Assembly: GCA_022559845.1 (NCBI GenBank)
Contig: CM040118.1
Location: 159,422,331-159,486,330 of the forward strand
Source: Amorphophallus konjac
Lineage: Eukaryota > Streptophyta > Magnoliopsida > Alismatales > Araceae
Direction: 5' to 3'
DNA: 64,000 nucleotides
Positions within the stretch are counted from its first letter, which is position 1. Each line of letters starts with the position of its first letter. Positions 10,633-20,770 of the stretch are shown here, piece after piece. Under the pieces are notes generated by a model, which was not told the origin of the DNA, did no database searches, and worked only from the letters and a program-made list of their open reading frames with translations. Made by a program: the position numbers and the translations under genes.

Positions 10633-11805
10633 TCAGTGAAAAGAGATTGGAGGAGAGAGGAAAGTGGTAATGGCTAGAGGATTGTGAGGCTCATAGAGCA
10701 GATCATGGTTGAAGACCTGGCGCGGGTTGAAAAGCCCGCGTAGGTATGTAAGCAAAGAAGGAGACCTGGGAAGATCATCAGACAATTGTCTGGCCCAGGA
10801 AGAAGATATCAGCAAAGACTGAGACAAGTGGATGGAGAGGATGGCGGCTAATGAGCCGTTGACGGCAATGTTGAGGACGGATGAATATCCGTCGATGACA
10901 GAGTCCTTCTGGCGAGGATGAGGATAGTTTGGAACCTTGGCAAGAGTGGTAATATTCTCTGGTATTTCGGAGATCAATGGTGGTCCTTCAAGCTGCGGAG
11001 ACGAGAACATCCTTTCCAGTGCAACGGAAATGTCCCGTATGTCGAACCATTTGTCCCACTCGCATTCCGGATCTTTGATCTTGCCTCTTTTGGTGATCCT
11101 CGGACATTTTTCAGCCAAATATACAGCATGTGATCCCCCATATGCTTCTCGTGGGTGATCCCCCATCTGAACAACGGGCCCTCTGTTGAAGTGGTTTGAT
11201 AGAGTCCACGTGAGGGGCTTCCAATCTGCCTTGAACGGTCTTTTGAAACCTAGGCCAAACCTGTGGTTCGGCCTAATTTCCTTTGGCGGTTTGAGCATAC
11301 CCTGTAACTGTGCGCCCAGACCTTTTCCTTGTTGATAGCCGATGTTCCTCATAATCTCCCAACCTTTGGAGTGAAAAGGGAGACATGATGTTGTGGTTGC
11401 CCTGACCGGCTCCTTTGGTGCTAGTGGAACATGAGATGGATCACGTACGTCCAGCAGTGACAATATGGGCCGATGAGACGGCCAAACAGAAGACAGAGAG
11501 GTGTTGATAGCATCCACTGTGTGAAGGACAGGTGTACTGACCACTTTAATAATTCTCCCATTGTAAGGAAACTTCACGCACTGATGGTTGGTGGAAGGCA
11601 CAGCGTCCATGGCTTCGATGTAAGGGCGACCCAATATAGCCTTGAATGTGGGGTCCATGTCGAGGACATGGAATTCCGTGGGAATTGACATGGGGCCTAG
11701 TTCTGCCTTCAGAATAATCATCCCCTGCGGCGGCCTTTTGCTATTGTCATAAGCCGTGACCGTGATCGAGGAAGGTCTTATTTGTTCCTCGTTGACCCCA
11801 CACAA
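10633..11805 (-). pseudogene. Tat-A protease C-terminal half and G-patch region
   Basis: 391 codons in the gag frame, directly downstream of a TAG at 11806-11808; the first codon is TTG, so this is not an independent start. It begins with the second half of a retropepsin-like fold, including ILGRPYIEAM. Further on, GWEIMRNIGYQQGKGLG and the glycines around it fit a G-patch, a domain that binds RNA or helicases in other proteins. The frame ends at TGA 10633-10635, probably a former CGA. Eighteen bases later the pol frame opens, and one extra A in an A9 run would join them. Read as part of one original Gag-Pro-Pol frame broken by point changes; a spliced or slippage arrangement is the alternative. 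Confidence 0.75.
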
Positions 11806-12123
11806 CTAAAGAGTGCTCATGGAGATCACATTAATGGATGCACCCGTGTCCACAAGACATGGGTTTATGGATACCCCATTAATTTTTATTGAAATGCACA
11901 ATGCATATTTCCGAGCTTCCTTGGGAGCGAGCTCGTAGTTGTGAAACATGATGGCTGGTTGTGTGTCTGTTGGGGTCAGGACGGTCGAAATCTTCTCCAC
12001 GGGGAGGTCTTCATTAACCATGACCTTTTGAAGATATTCCATCAAGGCCGCCTGGTGGGATGTGGATCTTTGAAGTAGCTCCAGGATGGAGATCTGGGCA
12101 GGTGTCTTGTCCAAGTGTTTCAA
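11806..12123 (-). pseudogene. Tat-A protease N-terminal half
   Basis: About 105 codons containing PAQISILELL, a conserved lead-in in Tat elements, and the retropepsin active site LVDTGASINVIS. It is bounded by in-frame TAG codons at 12133-12135 and 11806-11808. Both are one C-to-T change from CAG. Sequence flows in the same frame on both sides (upstream linker, downstream ILGRP), so the stops look secondary. Stop-codon readthrough cannot be excluded from sequence alone. Confidence 0.75.
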
Positions 12124-12132
12124 TAGATCATA

Positions 12133-12726
12133 CTATGTTCCAGGGATAGCTCTTTCTGGTTGTTCTGCATCATCCTTCTCTGGCTGAGATTGCTCGGGAT
12201 TCTGACTGTTGTGGAGGAAAACCCTGTGGAAAATCCTTCCACTCCGGAGCACCATTGCCTGCGGCTTTTGTACCTCTGTGGGGGTAGCAGTGGGTTTTAA
12301 CAGGGGTTTGAGGGGTAGTAGTGTAGGAATGGTTGATGAAGCAGGGGTGATGACGGGAGCAGGGATTCTGATGAGTGGTTTGTTAGGTGGCGGCATGGTG
12401 GAGGTAGAGGGGATATTGCGCGGATTATGAAGGATAAGGGGTCTAGAAGGTGGCGGTGGAGACGAAGTAGGAGTGGGCAGGGCTTGAAGTGGGCAATGAT
12501 TTTGAGGTGGGTGATGGTTAATGAGTGGTTTTGAAGGCATTAGTGGTGATACGGTGGAGAAAGACGGGGTTATGTATGGTTGACGGATGATAAGGGGTTT
12601 AGAAGGCGTAGGGGTAAATGTGGTAGAGGTGGATGGTAAAGTGGGGGAGTGAGAGAAGATAAGAGGGTGTGAAGGCGTAGTGGAGAGTGTCGGTTGATAG
12701 GAGGTCGGGGTGCGGATGAGAGGGCG
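12133..12726 (-). pseudogene. Proline-rich linker between Tat-A Gag and protease
   Basis: In frame with gag, downstream of its TAA (12727-12729). It encodes a Pro/Ser/Thr-rich stretch with an irregular repeat of K/R-P-L-I (RPLIRTP, SKPLIIR, SKPLINH, SRPLILH, NKPLIRI) about every 20-40 residues. It then gives VLRSGRIF, a phrase close to one at the Gag N terminus (MFLRSGKTV). It ends at TAG 12133-12135. No catalytic domain is seen. The gag-only element at 49116-52889 has a similar Pro-rich stretch at the same place. Confidence 0.6.
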
Positions 12727-14859
12727 TTATGGTAGTGGAAATGGTGATGGTGATACTGACGCGGGTTGATGAGAGAGAGGTGCTACCCGGGCAAGGTGAG
12801 GGGGTTGCATGACGATAGGGTTGGAGGTAGAAAGAATGGAGGTACTTTCCTGGTGCCACACCTGCTCTCTCCCGACTTCCGGGAAGGAGGAGATGGGGTT
12901 AACCTGATGATTGGGCTGTTGGTGCTCCGGTAATGGATTCTGGATTATGCCCATGTCGGGCTGTTGTTGTGGGGCCTGCTGAGCCTGCTGTTGTTGTTGT
13001 GGTTGCTGTTGCTGTTGCTGTTGTAACTGCTGCTGTGGCCTATGAGCGGGTCTCCTAGCCTTGAGAGCCGCGACGTATCGTCTCATCTCATCCCAATCTA
13101 TTTGATGTTCATCATTCATATCATGGATGTAATCTTTGAAATGGAAGCAGTAATCTACTGTGTGTCCCGGCTGCCTGTGGTAGACGCAGTATTTGGAGGT
13201 ATCAACAATGGGGGGCCACGCGGGCCTTTCTCTGGGTAGGGCGAGTTGGTTTGATGCCATGAGGGCATTAAAAATGTCTGCTAAGGTTTCCGGCAATGGT
13301 GGATAGTAGGCTCTCTTGGGACCGAGCGGCCTCCTTTGTTGCTGTTGGGGACCATAGTTCCCCGGGGGTGGAACTTGGTTGTACTGAAGGGGTGGTTGTT
13401 GTTGCTGAGGTTGTGGTTGTTGTTGCTGGGGTTGGCGTAATGGAGGCATATTATCCTGGGGTGGATTATTTTGGGGTGGAGGACGAAGAGGGAAAGGACC
13501 TGGTTGAAGGGTAAGTCGGGGCATTTGTGGAGGCCTTGGGTTGACTGCATAGTTGGCATTGTTGACCGCACTGACTTGCTCATTTGTCACGACCCCTTCT
13601 GTGGCTCCGCCCGGGACACCAGCGCCTGTCTTTCTGACCACTTTGGGCTTCGGCGACTCAAACATGTTCATGATGGGGGAGTCTTTTAGCTGGGTTTGGA
13701 TGTACCGGGCCCTTTCATAGAGTTCCTCCATTGTAGTAAGTTTATTCATGGCCAGGACATGTCTGAACTGTGGGGTTGCATTAGACACAATCATCTTCAC
13801 TTGTTCGGGCTCGGAGAGGGTATCACTTATTCTTTCCGCCAGAGACCTCCATCTATCAGCATATCGAACAAAATCCTCGTCGGGTTTCATCTTTTCGGCC
13901 ACTAGGTCGGTAATGGAGAGTGAGGGACCGACCCTATCCCTATATTTCTGCAAGAACCTTCTCTGGACTATTTCAAAATTCTCGGCCTTGCGGGGCTCCA
14001 GAGAATAGAACCACTCAAGCGCAGGACCATCCAATGATCTCCGAAAGAGGTATGCCAGGGACCTCTGATCGTTTTGCCAATAGGAGGATTCATACATGAA
14101 ATCCTTGAGGTGAATGAAGGGGTTGCCGGTACCATTGTATCTACGGTACGTGGGCATTTCGGAGGGAGGAAGATGAATGACGGGAAGGATTGGCAAAGCA
14201 ACCTCCAGGGTGGCTTTCACGTCCACCATCCTTCTCAGATTTTGAAACTGCTCATCCATGCGATTGAACCTATTGAGGAGCGATTGGGCGAGCTCCTCTG
14301 GAGGTGAAGGTGGTACTTGCCACTGGGGGAGAAACTGTCTCCCGGAGACTTGAGGGGGGAACCCGGAATGAGAGGGAGCTGTCGGACCGCCGACAGTTGG
14401 CCCTGGCTGAAGCGGTGTGTGGGGAACAACGGGAGTTTGAGATTGTGACGGGAACTGGAATGAGGGTGGTTGTTGGCTCGCTTGTCCTTGAAGCGAGGGA
14501 GACTGGATGGCTTGTGCCAACGAAGGAGATGGAATGGCCTGCACGGACTCTTGGAGAGGTGCGATGGCCGGAGTTGATTCCTGGGGCGTGGGGGAAACAG
14601 ATTTCCCCTTCAGAATGGCCTGGAAGGCCCGGAGCTGTTCAGAGGTAAGCTCCGTGTTGGCGAGGACGCCCAGTGAAGAAGAGATATCCTGTGGTGGGGA
14701 CGTGTCCCCGGCAATAACCTGCACCTCATGCGAGGGGTCATGAGAAGGACCCGAGTCCATAGCATAGACTCGCGGGTCGGCTGACAAACCACGGCTAGGG
14801 TGGTTCTCCTCAAAAGACTCGTGAGACATGCTCACAGTTTTCCCAGAACGTAAAAACAT
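12727..14859 (-). CDS. Tat-A Gag
   Basis: 710 residues from an ATG at 14859, 580 nt downstream of the primer site. The N-terminal third is Pro/Ser/Gln-rich. The capsid-like core (about residues 220-390) contains YRRYNGTGNPFIHLKDF and MKPDEDFVRYADRWR. A zinc knuckle of unusual CHHC form (C-x2-H-x4-H-x4-C, around residue 560) follows, then IDWDEM and a Gln-rich tail. The core is clearly related to the Gag at 49116-51134. It assembles the cytoplasmic particle in which reverse transcription happens. The TAA at its end is followed in the same frame by linker and protease, so Gag may once have been continuous with them. Confidence 0.88.
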   Translation of the reverse strand: MFLRSGKTVSMSHESFEENHPSRGLSADPRVYAMDSGPSHDPSHEVQVIAGDTSPPQDISSSLGVLANTELTSEQLRAFQAILKGKSVSPTPQESTPAIAPLQESVQAIPSPSLAQAIQSPSLQGQASQQPPSFQFPSQSQTPVVPHTPLQPGPTVGGPTAPSHSGFPPQVSGRQFLPQWQVPPSPPEELAQSLLNRFNRMDEQFQNLRRMVDVKATLEVALPILPVIHLPPSEMPTYRRYNGTGNPFIHLKDFMYESSYWQNDQRSLAYLFRRSLDGPALEWFYSLEPRKAENFEIVQRRFLQKYRDRVGPSLSITDLVAEKMKPDEDFVRYADRWRSLAERISDTLSEPEQVKMIVSNATPQFRHVLAMNKLTTMEELYERARYIQTQLKDSPIMNMFESPKPKVVRKTGAGVPGGATEGVVTNEQVSAVNNANYAVNPRPPQMPRLTLQPGPFPLRPPPQNNPPQDNMPPLRQPQQQQPQPQQQQPPLQYNQVPPPGNYGPQQQQRRPLGPKRAYYPPLPETLADIFNALMASNQLALPRERPAWPPIVDTSKYCVYHRQPGHTVDYCFHFKDYIHDMNDEHQIDWDEMRRYVAALKARRPAHRPQQQLQQQQQQQPQQQQQAQQAPQQQPDMGIIQNPLPEHQQPNHQVNPISSFPEVGREQVWHQESTSILSTSNPIVMQPPHLARVAPLSHQPASVSPSPFPLP

Positions 14860-15439
14860 ACACTAGCAAGTAGGTAGCAGAGATTATCAAACAAGTGGAT
14901 GCCTTTACGCCCTTTTTTTTGTGTTTTGATTTTGATGATTTTTTTGTATTTTTAGCGAGATCCGAAGTTCATACAAAATGGGGACCCTAGTTTATTTTTG
15001 TTTCACCGCCGTGTCAGTTAGGGTCTCTCATCTCACCACGAATGAAATGACTAACTACGGGGAACTTCAATGGTACAACCAGCCCAGTGAACGAAGAGGA
15101 GATTCTTCGATGTCGGGGACTTACGGAGGTCCCAGTGTAGGAGATTCTAGTCCGTTGAGAGTAATTCCCAAACGGAGAGTCCTTCCTTCACCGGGAAAGG
15201 GTGATCCTCAAAAAAACGAAAAAAGGATAGAAAAGAGGGATGGATGCATGCAATGAAATGCTGACAGAGATATGGAGTGGGAAAATAACAGAAATAACAG
15301 ACATATAATAAACAAAGAACCAATCAAAACTGACGGTGCTGCCGTGAGCACAATGGGGGCGCGCGCGGGTGCGAAGGTGGAGAGGCACGGGTGGTGCCGA
15401 ACTTGCAAGGGTAGCCGAAAGGAAGCAGTAGAGCTCCCA
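14860..15439 (-). other. Tat-A leader between primer site and gag
   Basis: 580 bp without a supported gene. It contains T-rich runs (14909-14955) and an A-rich run near 15210. The ORFs visible here overlap the LTR end and show no domain. Confidence 0.6.
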
Positions 15440-15451
15440 CCGTGATCGCCA
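15440..15451 (-). promoter_or_regulatory. Tat-A primer binding site
   Basis: The minus strand reads TGGCGATCACGG, 3 nt from the LTR end. The same 12 bases follow the left LTR of the element at 45722 (47697-47708). TGGCGA-type sites occur in Tat/Ogre elements, but the exact tRNA cannot be named with confidence from this. The shared site links the two elements. Confidence 0.8.
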
Positions 15452-15635
15452 ATCTGTGAGCGACGTCACGCGGTTTCGGGGAAGAGCGGAGAAGACGCGG
15501 AGCGCGCGGGCTCCTCTTTCTTTTGGTGTTTGTTTGCTGCAACACAGAAATAAGAGAAGAGAGAGAAGGGGCCACCACGGGAGATTGCTCCGGCGGGGCG
15601 AGCGGGACAAGTGCGATATAGCAAGATATGGGGGT

Positions 15636-16172
15636 TAAACGGCCATAGCGGAAAGTGACTCGCCGCGGCCTCGGGGGGACGGGAATGGTGCAGAAATTAA
15701 ATAACAAGAATTGAAACGGCCATTGGGGAAGTGACTCGCCGCGGCCTTGAGAATATGAGCAGATGATATGATGACAAAATATAAAGAGAATACAAAGAGC
15801 GGGAATTTAAACGGCCATTGGGGAAGTGACTCGCCGCGGCCTCGAGAACATAAACAGATAAGAATATAACGTATGTGAATTTAAACGGCCATTGGGGAAG
15901 TGACTCGCCGCGGCCTCGAGAATATGAGCAGAATATAACAGAATATAAAGAGAATATAAGAACGAAAATTTAAACGGCCATTGGGGAAGTGACTCGCCGC
16001 GGCCTCGAGAACATAAACAGATAAGAATATAACGTATGTGAATTTAAACGGCCATTGGGGAAGTGACTCACCGCGGCCTCGAGAATATGAGCAGAATATA
16101 ACAGAATATAAAGAGAATATAAGAACGGAAATTTAAACGGCCATTGGGGAAGTGACTCGCCGCGGCCTCAAA
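15636..16172. repeat. Seven-copy tandem array in Tat-A LTR
   Basis: Seven copies of a core of about 38 bp that starts AAACGGCCATTGGGGAAG and ends CCGCGGCCTC. They begin near 15636, 15713, 15808, 15882, 15971, 16045 and 16134. Spacing over the last five alternates 74 and 89 bp, so a 163-bp two-core unit has been duplicated. It lies downstream of the TATA box in the element's sense, hence in the transcribed leader. Confidence 0.9.
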
Positions 16173-16800
16173 AACAAGATGTGATCGCCAGGGGCCGAAA
16201 GACCCCAAAATAAGAAAGTGATCGCGCCTACCTCAAGAGCGGGAGATGGTGGGTTACTTCTTCCTCTCCCTCCGGCCGGCCGACGGAGAGGGCTTTCCTC
16301 GGCTACCCTTGCAAAACAACGACAAACAAATGACAAGTGGATTAGAAAGATGGAGGTGTAGTATTCAAATCCTTGCGATAAAAATAATGAAATGATGGCA
16401 AGACACACACCTGGTTGGTGTTATCTTTTAAACCCCTCTCGGACTCGAGTAGGAGGAAAATGAGATGATGGATGTAAGAAGTGTATAAGAAAAGGCGCCC
16501 TTATGAAGGGGGATAGGGGATGCAAGATGATGAATGCAAAAGAACTACGAAGAAAAGGAAAGAATTGGCTTATTGGATGTGCCGATGGTGAAATCCGGCG
16601 GAGCTCCGGCAGCGTGGGGACGACGTGGAAGCGCGGTGGATGAAGACGACCTTCCTCTCGCGAGCGTGAGCACCCGAGAAGCCGGCAGAACCTCCACCTA
16701 CAAAAGAACCCACGGGTTAGAAAATGACTCCGTAGCCTCTGGGCTCCGACAGCCTATCGGATCACTTCGAAGCTCCTCCAGAACTGAGGGGGTGGGCCTC

Positions 16801-16808
16801 TATTTATA
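16801..16808 (-). promoter_or_regulatory. TATA box of Tat-A LTR
   Basis: The minus strand reads CCCTATAAATAGAGG, a good TATA match. It places transcription leftward toward gag and puts the palindrome array in U3. Confidence 0.7.
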
Positions 16809-16820
16809 GGGCTCCGGAGG

Positions 16821-17430
16821 GTGGAGGCGTCCAGGACCCTGGACACCTCCATCGGGGCCGAAATAATATTTTATTCTATTTTTATTTATTTTTTTGGAAT
16901 ACTTTTGTGGAGGCGTCCAGGGCTCCGGACGCCTCAAACAGGTCCACCGAAAACCGACGACGGCCGCACGCGGTTTGGCACAACGCGTGATTTTGTGAGC
17001 GGCGCCTCGTGATTCAGAAATGGGCGCGTCCAGGTGGCTGGACGTCTCTATAATTTGGCTTTTTTCACACGCGACAAACCGGCGTTCGGTGAGCGGCGCC
17101 CGTGAGAGAGTTGATGGAGGCGTCCAGGGGCCTGGACGCCTCCAAAATATATATTATTTTTTATTTTTCTTTTGTCTTTTATGCCAGGGCTGGCATGATT
17201 TTTTTATATTTATTTTTATGGAGGCGTCCAGGGGCCTGGATGCCTCCATTAATATATTTATATTTTTATTATTTTTTTTGTTTTTTTTATGCCAACTGGC
17301 ATTTTACACACATTTTTTATTTTTTATTTTTTATGGAGGCGTCCAGGGGCTTTTTATTTGGTTTTGGGCCCTGAGAAAATAATAAAATAAATTTAAAAGA
17401 TGGGGGCGTCCAGGGGCCTGGACGCTCCCA
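16821..17430. repeat. Palindrome array upstream of Tat-A TATA box
   Basis: Seven occurrences, roughly 70-120 bp apart, of a word whose best copy (17115-17144) has a 14-bp stem TGGAGGCGTCCAGG with a GG loop. Others are near 16821, 16908, 17022, 17219, 17335 (half only) and 17401. Two copies of a second short palindrome, ATGCCAG..CTGGCAT type, lie at 17181-17196 and 17289-17302. Spacers are AT-rich. Confidence 0.9.
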
Positions 17431-17681
17431 TTAAGACCCACCCGGGTCCTCAATCGGCGACCGCCCGGCAGACACCTTCTTGGTTCCGGAACCTCTTGAT
17501 GCGTCTGACTGGTGTTGATGCCGTCCGAATGTCGTGACGAGACGATTCTGGATGCCGAAAAAGGCAGAAGAAGACCCAAGAAAAGGAAGTACTCAAGTGA
17601 TTCGAAATGCGTAAGCCGTCGCGGGGCATCGTATAGTAATATGAGACTTTCTCAGGAGACGTCAAGAATGGCGTGTCTACA

Positions 17682-18600
17682 CAACCTACTACTTGTCTAA
17701 GCTTCTTAACCCCTGTGAGCAGAAGTACTCAGCTATGGAGAAAATGTGTGCTGCTTTAGTCTGGGTAGTGTAGAAGTTGAAGCATTATTTCTTGGCTCAT
17801 GAGGTCCATCTTATTGCTCGCATGAATCCTATCAAGTTTCTCCTTGAAAAATCTATTCTCACTGACCGATTAGCACGATGGCAAAGCTTTCTTTCTCAGT
17901 TTGATATCATCTAAATTCAGTAAAAAGTAATTAAAGGCTATGCCATAGCGGAACATCTTGCTCATCACCCTCTCCCTAGATTCGACCCTGTTCGCTTGGA
18001 GTTCCCAGATGAGGAACTAATGTCCGTCAATCAGTCCGATTCGATGATGGAGCTCGAAATTCACAAGGAAAGGGGATCGGCATTGTTCTCCTATCACCCG
18101 AGGGTATCACTATTCCACTTGTCTCTCAGCTCACATTTCCAGTTACAAATAACATAGCTGAGTATGAGGCTCTTCTAACCGGTCTGTAGGTCGCTCATCA
18201 ATTCGGTGTTACCTAATTGCAGATTGTAGGTGATAGTCAGCTTATTCTTCACCAAGTGCTTACCAAATGTCGCACGCTCAATCCTAAATCTAAACCCTAT
18301 CAGGAATTGGCTTCTGCCTATGCCAAGCTTTTCACTAAATTAATGTTCGTTCATGTTCCTCGAGATCAGAACATTCTAGCCGATGCTCTTACTTCTCTTG
18401 CATCCTCTTTGGTTTTCCTTCCCGAAAGGGACTTCCATTTGATCATCGTTCACAAATGTCTCACTCCTGCTATTAAAGATCCAACGTTCCTTAGTATTAA
18501 GGAGGAGGTGCTCAAGAAGTTTAAGGAAGGTGGAATCATTGAGAATAAGGAGATCATGTTGTTAGATCTAGAGGAAGAGCTGGATGATGAAGAAAAGCCG
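17682..18600 (+). pseudogene. Tat-B RNase H and archaeal-type RNase H, broken
   Basis: Starts mid-domain and is clearly homologous to Tat-A pol (YLSKLLNPCEQKY; VGDSQLILHQVLTK; DQNILADAL). At least five in-frame stops are seen, for example TAG near 17771, TAA near 17913 and TAA at 18214-18216. A small deletion near 18041 shifts frame. The catalytic Asp of the second RNase H seems retained in altered context. Several stops are one transition from the codon in Tat-A. Not functional. Confidence 0.85.
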
Positions 18601-19860
18601 TGATACTATGAGATCGCCAAGTATTGTCAAGATCAATCCTATCCTGAAGAGGCTACGGCTGAAGAGAAGAAAGCTATCCGAAGAGTTGCTCAGAGATATG
18701 CTTTGGTTGTAGGTGTGCTCTATAGAAAGGGTCTCACTGGAGTCTTGCTTAGATGCCTCGACGATGATGAATCATGGAAGGTCGTGGAAGAGGCACATTC
18801 AGGAGTGTGTGGTGGTCATGTCAATAGCCATATGCTAGCTAAGAAAATCCATAGATTAGGCTTCTACTGGCCCACTTTAGAAGAGGATTGCTCTATCTAT
18901 GTTCGAAGGTGTGTCAAGTGTCAACTGCACGCCGATAAAATTTATTCTCCTACTTCTTCACTCCATCTTATGTCCTCCCCATGGCCTTTCTCCATGTGAG
19001 CTTTCGATATCATTGGACCTCTTGGTGATTCAAACCTCCTCACAAAACCAAAATCATTTATACTCACGGCCACGGGGTACTTCACCAAGTGGGCGGAAGC
19101 AGAAGCGTACGCGGAGATCAAAGCGTCAACCATCTGCAAGTTCATAATGAAGAATATCATTGCAAGGTTCGGCATCCCAAGTACCATCGTCACCGAGAAT
19201 GGACCGCAATTCATCTCTCAAGAGCTTCAGGACCTCTGCAACAGGTATAACATTACATTGCATCATTCATCTCCTTATTATCCGCAGGGCAATGGACAAG
19301 CAGAGGCAACAAATAAAACTTTGATCAAAATCATTAAGAAAATGTTTGAGGCTAATAGATTCGCGGATTGGTCAGAAAAGTTGGTAGAAGCTCTTTGGGC
19401 CTACCGCACTTCCATTCGTACTCCTACTGGGCAAACCCCTTTCGCCCTCACTTATGGAATGGAGGCGATAGTTCCTTATGAGATTCTTATTCCTTCTCTT
19501 AGAGTACAATTGGACAAGGAGTTCTCTATTGATGAACGCTGTGAATCTCTCCTTGCTCAGTTGGAACTCCTGGATGAGAAACATCTGGCTGCCGCCAAAC
19601 ATGCGCGCGTTTACCAAAATAGGCTTTCACGTTTTTATCAAAAGAAAGTAATTGAGAGAAAATTTAAAATCGGTGAAATGGTAATCAAAAGAATTTTTGT
19701 AAAACTAGGTGGATCTCGTTCAAAACTCCAACCAAATTGGGAAGGGCCCTACGTAATAAAAGAAGTTTATCCTGGCAACGCTTACAAAATGGTTAACGCC
19801 AAAGGGGAAGAACTGGATCACCCTTGGAATGGATTGTATCTGAAGAAGTACTACCCTTAA
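18601..19860 (+). pseudogene. Tat-B integrase, mostly open but broken
   Basis: In one frame from the TGA at 18601-18603 (Trp in Tat-A). The HHCC domain is HSGVCGGHVNS...CVKC. The core Asp lies in AFDIIGPL, just after a second TGA at 18997-18999 (again Trp in Tat-A). From 19147 the frame is intact to the LYLKKYYP terminus. The second catalytic Asp is replaced by Glu (TENGPQF where Tat-A has TDNGPQF), so the protein should be inactive even without the stops. Confidence 0.87.
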
Positions 19861-20760
19861 GTCTTGAAAGAAAAAAAGGAAAAAAAAGAAAAAGAAGAAA
19901 AGAAGAAAAAATAAAGAGATAAAAAAGAAAGAAAAAAGAAGGAAAGAAAAAGTAAAAAAAAATAAAAAATGAAAGTTGCAGGCTGGCATGGTGCATAGGT
20001 CTCGGAACCGGAAAAATCAAAATCCTTAATTCATTCTTCAGTCTTGATGGTTTAACCTAGGGTCAATACTTGCACACACTACACGTTTTGCTCTTAAACT
20101 TAAGCGGTTCAAAATTCGAGGAAAGTCAGAGCCAAACTGAGAGTGTAAAATTTTTTACCTATTCTCTTCTCTTCGGCTTCACGAGAAGGAGTACGAGTCA
20201 GGGAATGCCACCAAACCTACCCGCCGCCCTAGTAAGTGGAAGTAAGGGCCCAAAAGGGAACAACACTACAAAGCCCAAGTACAATTAGGTCTTTATTTTG
20301 AAAAGGAAAAAAGAAAGAAAAGAAAAGAAGAGAAGAAAAGAAGTGTAAAGTTATAGAAGAAAAGCATGACAAGAGGGCAAAGTTCCCGCGGGAAAACCCT
20401 GGTCGTAAGCATGCATGAATAAAGGCAAAAATGTAACAAAAATCTCCCTAAGCCGAAGATCGAACCCCAATAGGCACTAGGGTAGGGGAGGAAAGCTTCC
20501 TAGTCCTTTGAAACCTCTCGTGAGCTTCCTCAATTTGTTCTTCATTTCCCCCTTTATGGTATGTTATAAGCTCGAAGGATGGCAAATACCGACTAAGAAG
20601 GATGGGCCGCAAGAGGATATGAGTAAAAACACAAGTCGTTAAGCACGTTGACCCTTTATTAAATCATTTAAGAATGGTTAATGAATTTAAGATGGTGATT
20701 GTGTAAGGTTTCAAGACCTTTTGGTGCCACGCTAAGTCTCACAAAAAAAACAAAAAGAAA
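19861..20760 (+). other. Purine-rich tract and untranslated DNA after Tat-B pol
   Basis: The strand is A/G-rich at 19865-19970 and 20296-20360, as after pol in Tat-A. CCGCGGGAAAACCC near 20390 and the neighbouring text resemble the region near 53690 in the gag-only element. No gene seen. Confidence 0.6.
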
Positions 20761-20770
20761 AAAATGTTTT

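Larger units (their letters stand above)
5177..17681 (-). mobile_element. Tat-A: Tat-type Ty3/Gypsy retrotransposon, 3' end outside window
   Basis: Order on the minus strand: 5' LTR (15455-17681), primer site (15440-15451), leader, gag, proline-rich linker, protease with G-patch, pol with RT, RNase H, second (archaeal-type) RNase H and integrase, then a 3' region cut by the chromovirus insertion at 5176/5177. The extra RNase H and TGGCGA-type primer site mark the Tat lineage. At 17681/17682 it abuts RNase H codons of Tat-B, so it inserted into that element. The predicted target duplication is CAACC (17682-17686), with its partner off-window. Gag through protease shares one frame with four nonsense codons, while pol is fully open. 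Confidence 0.85.
15455..17681 (-). repeat. Tat-A 5' LTR
   Basis: 2227 bp. On the minus strand it begins TGTAGACACGCC and ends GTCGCTCACA. The start resembles the Tat-B LTR (TGTAGACACGCT) and the end resembles that LTR's GTTCACA. A TATA box (16801-16808) separates an upstream palindrome array (16821-17430) from a transcribed segment holding a 7-copy tandem repeat (15636-16172). The right edge abuts Tat-B RNase H codons. Confidence 0.82.

Noticed and set aside
15636..16172. Regular direct repeats with unique spacers, CRISPR-like at first sight
   Set aside because: Spacers repeat in a higher-order pattern, the array lies within a plant LTR, and there are no cas genes.
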